From assembly GCA_948567375.1 (NCBI GenBank), contig OX419760.1, positions 37,448,001-37,512,000 on the forward strand: a DNA stretch of 64,000 nt, read 5' to 3'. Shown piece by piece: positions 12,074 through 22,361 of this stretch. A program made the position numbers and the translations under genes. The stretch's first letter is position 1. Every line of letters begins with the position of its first letter. The notes beneath the pieces were generated by a model. That model did not search any database, was not told where the DNA came from, and was given only the letters and a program-made list of their open reading frames with translations. The stretch is from Lunularia cruciata. Taxonomy: Eukaryota; Streptophyta; Marchantiopsida; Lunulariales; Lunulariaceae.

Positions 12074-12399
12074 CATAAAATGCACTTGATAGGCATCACC
12101 ACTCAAACACTTGTGAGCCCTATGCCTATTGAGACAATTCAGGCACATGTTGGAGGTAATGGACCAAGTGGTTATTCTTGGGACACAACTAGTGGCTACT
12201 AGGGAGAGTGGTCTACTTGGAGTCCATCTAGGTGAGCGTGGTCTACTTGGATTACACCCTTGTTCTACTTGGGATGCAACTAGAGGATGTATGGAGCTTG
12301 TGGCCAGATTGGAGGGAGTTTTTCACACTAAGGTTGGGACCTCTAGTGGTTGGGAGCATGACACTATTACTCCCAAGGGTCCAGTGTAGCAGCTAGTCA

Positions 12400-13330
12400 A
12401 TACTTCTTCCACTCTTACAATATTTATAGAGGATACTTGGGGAGCTAGATCTTGGACCCAAGTTGATAAGAGAGGAAAGACAAAGATTTTGGAGGTTCTT
12501 GAGGAGCTACACAAGTTGTTTTTCCTTCAATATGAAGGATTTGGGTGCTCTGAAGGGACTTGGTATTTGGATTGAGATGACTAGCTATACACCAGTTTTT
12601 TGACATCCTTATTGATATAGTGATATGTAGAGGATTTAGAGTTGGAGTAGAGACCTTTTTGAGACTAGTTTGGTAGAGATTTCACATAGAAAGTATGCAT
12701 TAGCTACAATGATGCAAGCTAAGAAGGATATGTGTGGCAACTACACAAATAAGAAGATGTGTGGAGATTACCATCCTATCAACCAATAGACTAGGGCTGA
12801 TTGGTATGCCATGCCTACACCAGAGGAGATCTTTGATGCAATTGGGCATGCAAAGGTCTTTAGTACTTTGAATCTTTGAGCAAGATATCATTAGTTGCCA
12901 ATGAGAGAGGAGGATAAGTCCAAGACAACATTTTGGGCTATTTGATCCTCACAGCAAGGATGTGTTATATTAGTGGAGGTTCTTACCATTTGGGTTAAAG
13001 AAAGCTCTTGCTGAGTTCCAAAGGTCATGGATAGGATCCTAGCTGGATTGGATGTTGCTCAATGCTATATTAATGACATTTTAGTCTATAGCACTACAGT
13101 GGAAGAGCATGAGAAACAATTGTTGGAGGTGTTTGAGAGGTTGAGATCTCATAGACTCACATTACATCTTGGGAAGTGTAGATTCTTCCATGAGCAGGTT
13201 GAGTATTTGGTTCACAATATCTACCTTGGAAGACTTGGTGTTTAGCAAACCAAGGTGGAGGCTATTGCACATATTCTTTGACCTACAAATGTTAGTAGAG
13301 TGCAAGCATTCTTTGGATTGGCAAACTTCT
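12400..13330 (+). pseudogene. Copy B reverse transcriptase
   Basis: Homologous to copy A RT. Visible are a CGDYHPINQ segment, AMPTPEEIFD, ARYHQLPMREEDKSKT (with stops) and the catalytic segment QCYINDILVYS at 13060-13090. There the first aspartate of the YxDD box is Asn, so this copy could not reverse-transcribe even if read through. Confidence 0.78.
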
Positions 13331-13369
13331 ATTGCCACTATGTTGGAGGATTTAGTGCCATTGCCAAGC

Positions 13370-14012
13370 TTTAATGAAGTTGACTAAGCTTACACAAGAG
13401 TGGTGTTGGGGAGATGAGCATGAGAGAGATTTTGTAGAGCTCAAGGAGAGGTTGACATCTGCTCCTATTTTGAGGAGATCAATCAAAATATGACCATTTC
13501 AAGTTCACATTGATTGGAGTATGTTGGGCTTGGAGCAATGCTCACCCAACATGATGATGAGGAGAAGGAGTTTGTGGTGGCCTATGCTAGTTGCTCCAAC
13601 AATTCAGTGGAGGCAAAGAATAATTCATATGAGAGAGAGTGCTTGGCAATAGTTTGGGTAGTAGCACATTTTCGATGTTACCTATTTGGTAACCCTTTTA
13701 ATCTCATCATTGATCATCAGCCACTGAAGTGGTTGATGGAGTCCAACAAGCTTTCAGGGAAGCTTGCATGATGGGCTCTGATGTTATAGGAGTATGATTT
13801 TCATGGTTATTCACAGACCTAGAGTGGTGAATCATGATGCAGATGGGTTGAGTAGAAACCTATGTCAGCAAGATCAGACTAGAGCATGTTGGTATGGTGA
13901 CTCAAATTGAGGAGATGGTGCCAGGTTGGCATGCATCTGCCTTTTTGTATATATATTTTCTAAGGCTTTGGTGGTATCTCTCTCAATGCATACAAGAAGA
14001 GTTATTGAGGTT
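13370..14012 (+). pseudogene. Copy B RNase H
   Basis: Open stretch 13514-13771 with VVAYASCSNNS, YERECLAIVW and a LIIDHQPLKWLM motif, matching copy A RNase H. A decayed NHDADGLSRN tail follows. The frame is then cut at 14013 by an inverted family C solo LTR. Confidence 0.78.
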
Positions 14013-14703
14013 TGTGAGCCGGCCTGCCTCTCACTCAAGATGAACCTCTGATGGTTATTATGGTAGTGCACTATGGACTAAGAAGGCAAAGAACCCCAAC
14101 TCCATCATACTCTTCCAAGGCTAACACTCCAAGACTCAAGACATTGCTCACTAGAGAACTCAATGAGAGAGAGATAGTTGCAAATGAAAGGATGATGAGT
14201 ACCTCCTCAACTCTTGTTTATATACTTGTGAAATAATTATGCACCAAAGTTACTAATTACTGGAGTAACTCAAGTTACTAGGCTAAAAGTCAAGTAAAGT
14301 CAAAAATTATAAGGGAATATCCATCCACATGGGCATATTCCACTAAGCATGTGATCTTATCTTGACCCAACCACTAAGTCAAGGATTCCTTCACATGGGC
14401 TATCCTTGGACTAAAGAAGAATCCAAAACAAGAAGGCTTGCGGGCCCAAGAGTTCTCAACTCTTTCCTCAAAGCCAAACAACTAGGAATAATACCAAGTC
14501 AACACACTAGAATCCAAAATAGTGGTGCTCATCTTTTCCACTTCCTCTAAAGTAAGGTCCCCTCTATCTTAGCTATGAATAACTCTAGCTAATCATGACT
14601 AATGTAGAACCATCCTTTATCTCTATATAAATAATATCTCTCAAGTACTTGTAATATCAAGCTAATATCACAATACCACACACATGGACAAATGGGTGTT
14701 ATA
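14013..14703 (-). mobile_element. Second solo LTR of gypsy family C (inverted)
   Basis: 691 bp, from TGTGAGCC to GTGTTATA, the same length and orientation as the solo LTR at 122-812. The target duplication is GGTT (14009-14012) against GGTC (14704-14707), a 4-bp site with one C-to-T difference. It splits copy B between RNase H and integrase. Confidence 0.88.
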
Positions 14704-15800
14704 GGTCACAAATCAAGAGAGTGAAGATATTAGTACAGTTCAGCGAGACATTCATGATGATGTCTTAGTGATGGACTCTCTTTGCACTTGTGTTATGGGT
14801 GGCACAGTTGGAGCAAAGAGAGAAACCATGTTCTTCAATAAGCCAAATAGTTTAGATTGGAGGGTAGACACCTTTGCATGTACGGGAGGATGGTAGAGTG
14901 CGGGTAGTACCACTTACATCTCAGAGACCACAGTTGGTCCGTCATGCTCACAAGGAGCTAGGATATTTTGGAGTAAAGTGTACCTATAACTTACTCCAGA
15001 GTCATTATTAGTGGTGCAATATGCAAACCAAGGTATAACAATTTTTTGCTAGATGTGTGGTTTGTGACCGAGTTAGAGCATCATTCAATGCTCCTATGCC
15101 ACAATTACACCCATTACCTATCATGGGATTGGGTTACTATTGGAGTTTGGACTTTGTTGGACCTTTACCATTGACTGTGAGATATCATCGGTATGTTTTG
15201 GTGATGGTGGAGCACTTCTCCAAGTGGATTGAGTTGGTGGCACTTCCTGACAAGTCCAATGAAAGGACGGCTTATTTGTTCCTAGATATGGTTCTTAGTC
15301 ATTTTGGTGCACCAATTGAGGTTTTGACTGATCAGAGTACAAAGTTCTTAGGGGAGTTTCAGGTCTTGTGTGACAAGGCTTTGATTGATCACCATACTAC
15401 CTTTTGAGATCACCCTAAGGAAGATGGCTTAGCAAAGAGAGTGGTTCAGACGGTGAAGAGAAGATTGCAAAAGTATGGTTTGCAAAGAGGCCACTTGGGA
15501 GATTGGGATCTCCAATTACCTTGGTTGGCCATGGGCTATTGGTTCAGCCGGCAAGCTTCCTTAGCATCCTTCTCTCCTTACTTCATACTTTATGGATTAG
15601 ATCCTGATTTACCTACAACCATTTGTTGAGATGCTACTATAGTCTTGGACTTGGATGATCCAAATGTATGGATGAGCGCATGTTCTCAATGGATAGAGAT
15701 CTTTTGAAGAGTGATGCCAATGGCCTTTGAGAACTTGGTGATTGCTTAACATAGAGATACCTTACACTATGCTACTATTCAAGGAGGAGGTTATAGACCT
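14704..15800 (+). pseudogene. Copy B integrase
   Basis: Continues the polyprotein after the solo LTR. Open pieces at 15057-15407 and 15441-15629 carry CDRVRASFNAP (zinc-binding end), SLDFVGPLPL (first Asp), EVLTDQSTKFLGEF (second Asp, with GTEF changed to STKF) and the region around the catalytic Glu (DGLAKRVV, where the Glu is Lys). Two catalytic-site changes and several stops show that it is dead. Confidence 0.78.
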
Positions 15801-15829
15801 TGATCCGTCAATTTCATCCAAGGGACTAC

Positions 15830-16186
15830 ATATATCTATAGTAGATAATACCAATGATACTTGATGTTTCTATAGGCCACACTATCTTGAGAGTGTGCAA
15901 GGTTTTGCCATCTAGAATCATTGTGTTGGAAGGACGTGATGGAGTTGTTTGGAAGGATCATGTGCACAATTGTGTGCCATGCCACCTCCCAAACATTGAT
16001 GGTACTATGGACCCAAGCTTGGCACTTGTACATGCAAGCTTGAGGTGTATGTTATGTGGCTCTTTTGGTGGGGTTGCTACTATGTTAGTGTGTGATAGGT
16101 GTTTGAGAGGATGGCATATGGCATGTATGACTCCTCCCCTCATGGTGGTTCCTCAAGGACAATGGTTGTGTCATAGATGTACTTGA
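15830..16186 (+). pseudogene. Copy B integrase tail and PHD finger
   Basis: Open stretch 15854-16186. An ILRVCKVLPSR segment and WKDHVHNCVPCHLP match the SH3/GPY-like tail of copy A. The PHD finger follows with all metal ligands kept: CMLC, CDRC, GWHMAC and CHRC. Compared with the rest of copy B, this domain is well preserved, although the copy is otherwise inactivated. Confidence 0.8.
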
Positions 16187-16353
16187 CCTATAGCTAGTTC
16201 ATCCTTTATATGGTATAGATTACCAACATGCGACTAACAATAGGGCTCGATAGCACCCGGCCTCTTGATCTTTGCCCATCATAGGGTATACCATATACTT
16301 GGAGTAGATTACTATTTGGAGTTAGAGGGACCTAACCGCTAGCTAGGGGGCAA

Positions 16354-17041
16354 TTGTGGCACTTTAGAGTCTATGTATGACTTATGTGTGAGTTATGTTG
16401 TTTATAGTGTAGACGTTGACAACAATGTATGTTGTGTAGATATATATATATGCACAACAATTGTCACATCATTTGTATTGTCGCATCTAGATTGCTCGGA
16501 CACTGGAGTTGCAATGATGGTAGTTAGAGGTATTTTTGTAGTCACTCATAGACTACTTTTGACGGTCAGATTTTGTGTTTGGGGTACTAACTTCATGGTA
16601 GGGCCCACCATCACTTTGCACCATTTGCACCATTGGGTGTGCCATCAATGGTACCATTACGGTATACCCTTGGACTTGAGCTAGGTCATTCGGACCTAGC
16701 TCAAGTCCAAGGGTATAGTTTTGAAGTGCAGTTCCAGAGAGCTCACTTCTTTGATGTTGAGCCTTCGAGTTCTTGGCTATGGTGGATAGAGGCTGGTGAA
16801 TGTCACCTAGATTCTCTTAGCTAGAGTGGGTGTGGTTTGACTGTAATCAGTGCCTAATTGTTGCCATTTTTTAGACTGAAAGATCAAGTACTGATCTGAG
16901 TTGAGTTGATTTGAGTGGTGTAAATGAACTGATTATTGTGGCACTTTAGAGTCTATGTATGACTTATGTGTGAGTTATGTGTCTATAATGTATGATGTTG
17001 ACAAAAATGTATGTTGTGTAGCAATGTATATATGCACAATA
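16354..17041 (+). repeat. Copy B 3' terminus, B1-A2-B2 repeat arrangement
   Basis: Block B1 (16354-16459, 106 bp, starting TTGTGGCACTTTAGAG) is followed by two bases and block A2 (16462-16935). A second copy of B, B2 (16936-17041), follows directly. The element ends GCACAATA, decayed from GCACGACA. Copy A and copy E show the same order. The B1/A2 junction is a decayed form of the palindrome GACAGCTGTC. Confidence 0.82.
16663..16717. repeat. Perfect 25-bp inverted repeat in copy B LTR
   Basis: Arms 16663-16687 and 16693-16717 are exact reverse complements around a 5-base loop. Copy A has only the right arm, so the left arm is an inverted duplication that replaced original sequence. Confidence 0.88.
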
Positions 17042-17628
17042 AAGTTACCTTCACTTGAAGTTCAAGATAAATGTGTCTTGTGGGAGCTTTGGGTTGCAAG
17101 ATTGTAGGACTTATGGGCATTGCACTTGGGACATGCAAGAATGGTTATTATGGGCATGGCTACAAGACCTATGGTCAATAAGGGTAATAAGAAGGCTCTA
17201 GGACTACAATATATATGGGAATGTACCATATCAAAAAGCTACAAGCATCATCCTCACTTGTGGAACTGAGTGAGGTGATGTGTATTGATTGGTATTAAAC
17301 AATCTAGGGTTTAGATATGGGATCAATGTGCATGTTCCAAAACTAAATAAAGGTCTTCAAGTGGAAGTGTATATAGAGTGTAAATGTTGGTAGTGAGAGA
17401 GACTTTAATAGTTCTTGTTTGACACTTCTTGACCAATAATTCAAGAGTCAATAAAAATCCTACATAGTTGTGGATATAAGCAAATGTTGGTTGAACCACA
17501 TGAAATTTGGCATAATTTCTACGCATGTTTTTTCTTGAACAGATTGATGAATGATTTTTGCTCCATCATCTAGCTTGATTCAGATTCTCATTACTCTTTC
17601 AAATTCTAGTTGCAAATTTTTATACCAA
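17042..17628 (+). repeat. Partial 5' LTR of copia element
   Basis: Matches the last part of the 3' LTR at 21545-22361 (from about 21800 on). It contains the same run of ATGGGCAT-like short repeats and the same terminal CTCTTTCAAATTC-type sequence. The start is lost to the copy B insertion. Confidence 0.78.
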
Positions 17629-17632
17629 TAAG

Positions 17633-17646
17633 TGGTATCATAACAT
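17633..17646 (+). other. Copia primer-binding site
   Basis: TGGTATCATAACAT closely matches the plant copia site TGGTATCAGAGCAT, complementary to initiator Met-tRNA, with G-to-A-type changes. It lies four bases after the LTR end. Confidence 0.8.
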
Positions 17647-17659
17647 TGATTCTTCAAGA

Positions 17660-18120
17660 GAGAGCAGAATGATTGGCAAAAGAATGGAAAATCAAAATCA
17701 ACAAGTTCAATGGCAAGGATTTTGGAAGATGCAAATTGAGGACTATTTGTATCAAAAGAAGCAACTTCTACCTCTTGAGGTAGAAAAGCTAGACAAGATG
17801 GACAAAGTTGAGTGGGAACTTCTTGTTTGACAAGCCTTGGATGTGGTCAAATTGATGTTGGTAAGAAATTTTGCTTACAATATTGTTCACATGAAGACCA
17901 CTCATGGGTTGATTAAGGTGTTATCAAATATACATGAGAAACCTTCAACTTTGAATAAGATATCCTTGAATCGCCAATTAGTCAACACAAGGATGAAAGA
18001 AGGTGCATCAATTCAAGATCATGTGTGATCTCAATTCAATAATTTAGGACAAGAATTTGTGGAGATCAACTTTGATGATGAAGTTCAAGCATTGTTTCTA
18101 TTACCTTCATAACCTGACAT
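17660..18120 (+). pseudogene. Copia gag (UBN2-type)
   Basis: Copia gag of the UBN2 family. It shows the pattern W-x-FWKMQIEDYLYQKK, then KMDKVEWELL, LVRNFAYNIVHMKTTHGL, a KISLNRQLVNTRMKEGASI motif (17940-18010) and FDDEVQALFLLPS near 18080. A stop at about 17830 and another at 18028 interrupt it. A decayed knuckle (CWNCNK) follows near 18365. Confidence 0.78.
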
Positions 18121-19900
18121 TTAAGAGCAACAGTCACAACAATGAGTAGTTCTTCATGATCAAGTGATTGCAAGTTTGAGAGTATACAAGACTTGATTCT
18201 CAATGAAGACATTCATAGACAAAATTCTTCAAAATTGTCGTGCAGTGTTATTTGTTAAGAGCAGAGGCAAAAGATCTCATCAAGGTCAAAGTCAAAAATG
18301 GTAGATTGAAGTCAAGAAAGAGAAGTGAGTCAATAATCACAAGGAAGTAGGCAAAGGATTGTGTGTTGGAATTGCAATAAGCCTGTCACTTCAAGAATTA
18401 GTGTAAAAATCCAAAGAAGGAAGAGAAATCAATAAACATAGCAACAAAACAAGAGGATGCACTTGCTACTATGTGCAATGTCTTATACAATCTTGGGTGA
18501 TAGATTCTGGTGCATGATTTCCCTCTAACCCATGTAAAAAGTTGATGCACAAATTTGTTGCATGAAACCTTGGAAAGGTTCACCTTGTTGATGATAAACC
18601 CTTGTTTATCAAAGGGAAAGGCAATGTGAACTTGAAGACCTTTCAAGGGTCAGTATGAACATTGAAAGATGTCAAATATGTCCTTGGACTGAAGAGGAAT
18701 TTGATTTCCATAGGTCAGCTAGATGAGGAAGGACATCCTTTGAAAGTGGACAATGGAAAATTACTCAAGGGAACCTGATTTTGGTACAAGGATAGAAGGT
18801 TTGAACCTTGTATGTTATTGGAAACTCAGACTATTTGATGAAAATTGTAGATGCAATCTTTCCTTTGATCTTATGACACCCAAGACTTGGTCACATGAGT
18901 GAGAAGAGCATGAAGCATTTTAGCTGTCAATGGTAAGGTCCTGAAGTTAAAGATGATTCAACTTGGCTTTTGCAAACCATGTATTTTGGGAAAGCAAAAG
19001 TAAGTTACTCTCACTAAGGCTACAAGAGCACCAAGAGTGAGAAAGCTAGAGTTGATACATACAAACATATATAACACTACTTCAGTTGTGTCTCTTTGAG
19101 GATCTCACTCCTATGTCACCTTCACAAATGATTCTACTAAGAAGGTATGGATTTATTTTCTAAAAATAAATCAGATGTATTTTTCAAGCAATGAAAATTT
19201 GAAGTTGAAAACCAGTCAAGTTTGAAGATCAAGTGCTTGAAATCAAATAATGGTGTAGATTATGGTGAAATGAGTTTAAAGAGTACTATGTAGAGAATGG
19301 GATCAGAATGATCAAAATTGTCTCTAAGACATCACAACAAAATGGTGTGGCCAAATGCTTGAATAGAACTCTCAATGAAAGAGCTAGATGCATGAGACTA
19401 CAAGAAAGGTTGCCAAAGATATTTTGGGCAGATGAAATGAGCACAATTACATACCTCATAAATCAAAGAACCTTAGTTCTTTTAGGATTCAAGATCCCTA
19501 AGGAGAAATGGTCAAGAAAGAAATTGAATCTTGCACTTGAGAACCTTTGGATGTGTCTCATATGCAAGGATTCAAGATAATGATAGGGATTAGCTTGATT
19601 CCAAATCAAGAAAGTGTTTCTTCATCAAATATGGATCAAATGATATGGGTTATTGTCTTTGGGATGAAGATTATGGAAAAGGGCTGAGAAGTAAAGACGT
19701 CATTTTTCATGAGAATGGTTTGTACAAAGTCAAGCTTGGATCAGGTTTGGAGGTTACAAAAGAACAAGAAAAACATCATGAGGAAGTAGCATTGGAAGAC
19801 ATTTTAGAGCATGATGTTGTAGGAAATAGGAGCTTGGTAGAAACCAAAGAGTTCATGCCAGATCTAGTCACATCTACAAGTGATTTGAGGAGATCTACCT
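18121..19900 (+). pseudogene. Copia protease and integrase
   Basis: The protease region near 18490-18530 reads WVIDSGA, the active-site DSG. An LGHMSEKSMK segment near 18880-18915 is the zinc-binding start of integrase. The integrase core at 19308-19580 has TSQQNGVAKCLNRTLNERAR, where the expected catalytic Glu of NGVAE is Lys (K or C by alignment). The YGYCLWD-type C-terminal segment follows at 19645-19902. Several stops and frameshifts. Confidence 0.72.
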
Positions 19901-20760
19901 GATTGTAGGAACCAATAGAGAGGTATTTCCCATCTATATATTACTTACTCTTGATAGAAAATAGTGAACCTGAGTGCTACTTAGAGGCAATGCAAAAGGA
20001 TGACTCATTGCAATAGGAGCTTGCAATGAAGGGAGAGATGTCATGCTTAGAAAGGAATGAGACCTGGTCCTTGACCAAGCTGCCAAAGAGAAAGAAGACA
20101 TTGAAAAACAAATGATGTATAGAGTCAAAAAAGAATATGATAAAAACAAGTAGTACAAGGCCACACTTGTGGCAAAAATCTTTCAACAAACCAAAGGCAT
20201 AGACTACAATGAGATTTTCTCTCTTGTAGTTAAGATGATGACCATCAGATTAGCCTTGGATCTTGTTACTATAGAGGATTTATATTAAGAACAACTAGAT
20301 GTAAAAAAATGCTTCTACATGGAGACCTTGAGATGGATGTCTATATGGCACAACTTGAGGGATTTCAAATCACCAACAAAGGAGATATGGTTTGCAATTT
20401 GAAGAAGAGTCTTTATGGTTTGAAATATGCTCCTTGATGGTGGTACTTGAACTTTGATGGTTTACTGCCAGTAGTGGTTACACTAGATGCAAAATGGACT
20501 ATTGTTACTATATTAAGTCATTTTATAATTCATACATCATCTTGTTGCCTTATATTGATGATATGCTGGTTGTTGGATCCAACATGAGGGAAATCAACAA
20601 GCTAAAGCACCAATTGTTTGATGCATTCAAAATGAAAGATCTAGGTACTCACAATATATATTTGTAATGAGGATTACAAGAGATAGATCTATAGGTACTT
20701 TGAAGCTATCTCAAGAGAAGTACATCAAGAATTTTATGGATAAGTTTGGTCTTTAGAATG
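19901..20760 (+). pseudogene. Copia reverse transcriptase
   Basis: Copia RT motifs in order: W-x-L-x-KLPK-like (20060-20090), YKATLVAKIFQQTKGIDYNEIF (split by a stop), a decayed QLDVKKCFY (QMDVKTAFL in active elements), GLKYAP, and LPYIDDMLVVGS near 20550-20575, where the catalytic YxDD box is YIDD and intact. Frameshifts occur on both sides. Confidence 0.78.
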
Positions 20761-21079
20761 CTACAGTTCAAGCCAATTCCTTGGAAGGTCACTCAAAATT
20801 TTGAAGGAGTAATCACCAAGAATTGATGCAGATAGAGAGCACATGAGTAAAGTATTCTATGCACCAATAGTTAGCAATTTGATGTATGAAATGGTTTGCA
20901 CTAGGCCAAACATTGCTTATGCAATGGGAGCTGTAAGCATATTCATGTCAACCTAGGAAGAGAACATTGGGAAGCAATGAAATAGCTATTATGCTACTTG
21001 AAAGTTGCTTTTGATTAGACACTTCTATTCAAGCAAATAAATGTTATTTTAGAGGGCTTCATGCAGGTTTGGGAGGAGA

Positions 21080-21420
21080 CTTGGACAATTGAAAGATCAC
21101 TACAAGATATGTATTATAATTAGTTGGATGTCTTGTTTGTATAAGAGTGTTGCTCTTTCTACCATAGAAGTTGAGTACATGGCCATCTCAAAGGCTAGCA
21201 AGGTGATGATATAGTTGAAAAACTTCATGGTAGAGCTAGGCAAGAAACAAAATGACAATATAATCCATAGTGATAGCCAAAGTGTCATCAATCTTGCAGA
21301 GAATTTTGTGTTTCATGCTAGGATAAAGCATATTTGGTTGAGGTATCATTTTATTTGTGAATTGATAGATAGTGGAGTATTGACTATGGTAAAGATTGCT
21401 TGAGTAAGCAATCCCATAGA
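21080..21420 (+). pseudogene. Copia RNase H
   Basis: Motifs SVALSTIEVEYMAISKAS, NIIHSDSQSVINLAEN and HIWLRYHFICELIDSG match the copia RNase H end (active SDSQSAI and KHIDIRYHFIRE). A stop at about 21210 interrupts the frame. The polypurine tract CAAGTGGAAGAT at 21533-21544 lies immediately before the 3' LTR. Confidence 0.8.
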
Positions 21421-21544
21421 TATGTTTATGAAGGTAGTCACAATTGAGAAGCTCAAGAAATGTATAGTTGTAGTTGGACTTTAAAGTTAAATTGTTTGTC
21501 TTGTACATTAGAGTGACAAGTAATGTTTGATCCAAGTGGAAGAT

Positions 21545-22361
21545 TGTTAAGTGTGGATTTTGATTAATTATAGGAATCAACTATAGAAATGTTGAAGAGT
21601 CAATACAGGATAGATCTTTACATTGCAAGATTCCATTTATGGGAGTGAATAAAAAGATAGTTCATGTGTAGACCTATATCTTAGTGAATACAAATGCAAA
21701 TGAAGTATACCTTATTTTGCTAGAAGCATGTTCTCAAGGGCTTTCCATAGACACCAAGATCATAGAAAAAAAGTTATGCTCACTAGGAAAAAGAAGTTAT
21801 GCTCACTAGAAGTTAAGAATAATGTGTCTTATGGGAGCTATAGGTTGGGGGACTACAAGCATGGTTGCAAGACCTATGGGCATAAGACCTATAGGATGGC
21901 TATGGGATATATGGGCATGGGAGCTATGGAAGGCTCTAGGACTTGTGGGAATGTATCCTACAAGGAGGCTATAGGCATAACTCCCACTTGTGAATCTAAG
22001 TGAGGTGATGTGTCTCAATTGGTTCCAGAAAATCTAGGGTTTAGATATGGGATCAATTTGCACTACATGTTCCATAACTAGATAAGGGTCTTCAAGTACA
22101 AGTGTATATAACATGTAAGTGTTGGTAGTGAAAGAGACTTCAACAATTCTTGTTTGACACTTCTTCATCAATAATTTAAGAGTGAATAAAAATCTTATGT
22201 AGTTGTGGATGTAGGCAAATGTTAGACAAACCACATGAAATTTAGCATAATTTTTATGCATGCTTTTTCTTGCAGATTGATGAATGATTTATGCTCCATC
22301 ACATAGCTAGATTTGGATTCTCCTTGCTCTCTCAAATTCCAATTGTGCATTTTCTCCAACA
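21545..22361 (+). repeat. 3' LTR of copia element
   Basis: 817 bp, starts TGTTAAGTGTGG after a classic copia polypurine tract and ends TCTCCAACA. It contains a short tandem repeat of AAGTTATGCTCACTAG near 21770-21810. Confidence 0.82.

Larger units (their letters stand above)
17042..22361 (+). mobile_element. Ty1/copia element, split by copy B
   Basis: Order is partial 5' LTR, Met-tRNA primer site, gag, integrase, RT, RNase H, polypurine tract, 3' LTR. Integrase before RT is the copia order. The 5' LTR begins abruptly at the end of copy B and lacks its first part, so copy B inserted into this LTR and the missing part should lie left of the window. All reading frames are broken. Confidence 0.85.
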
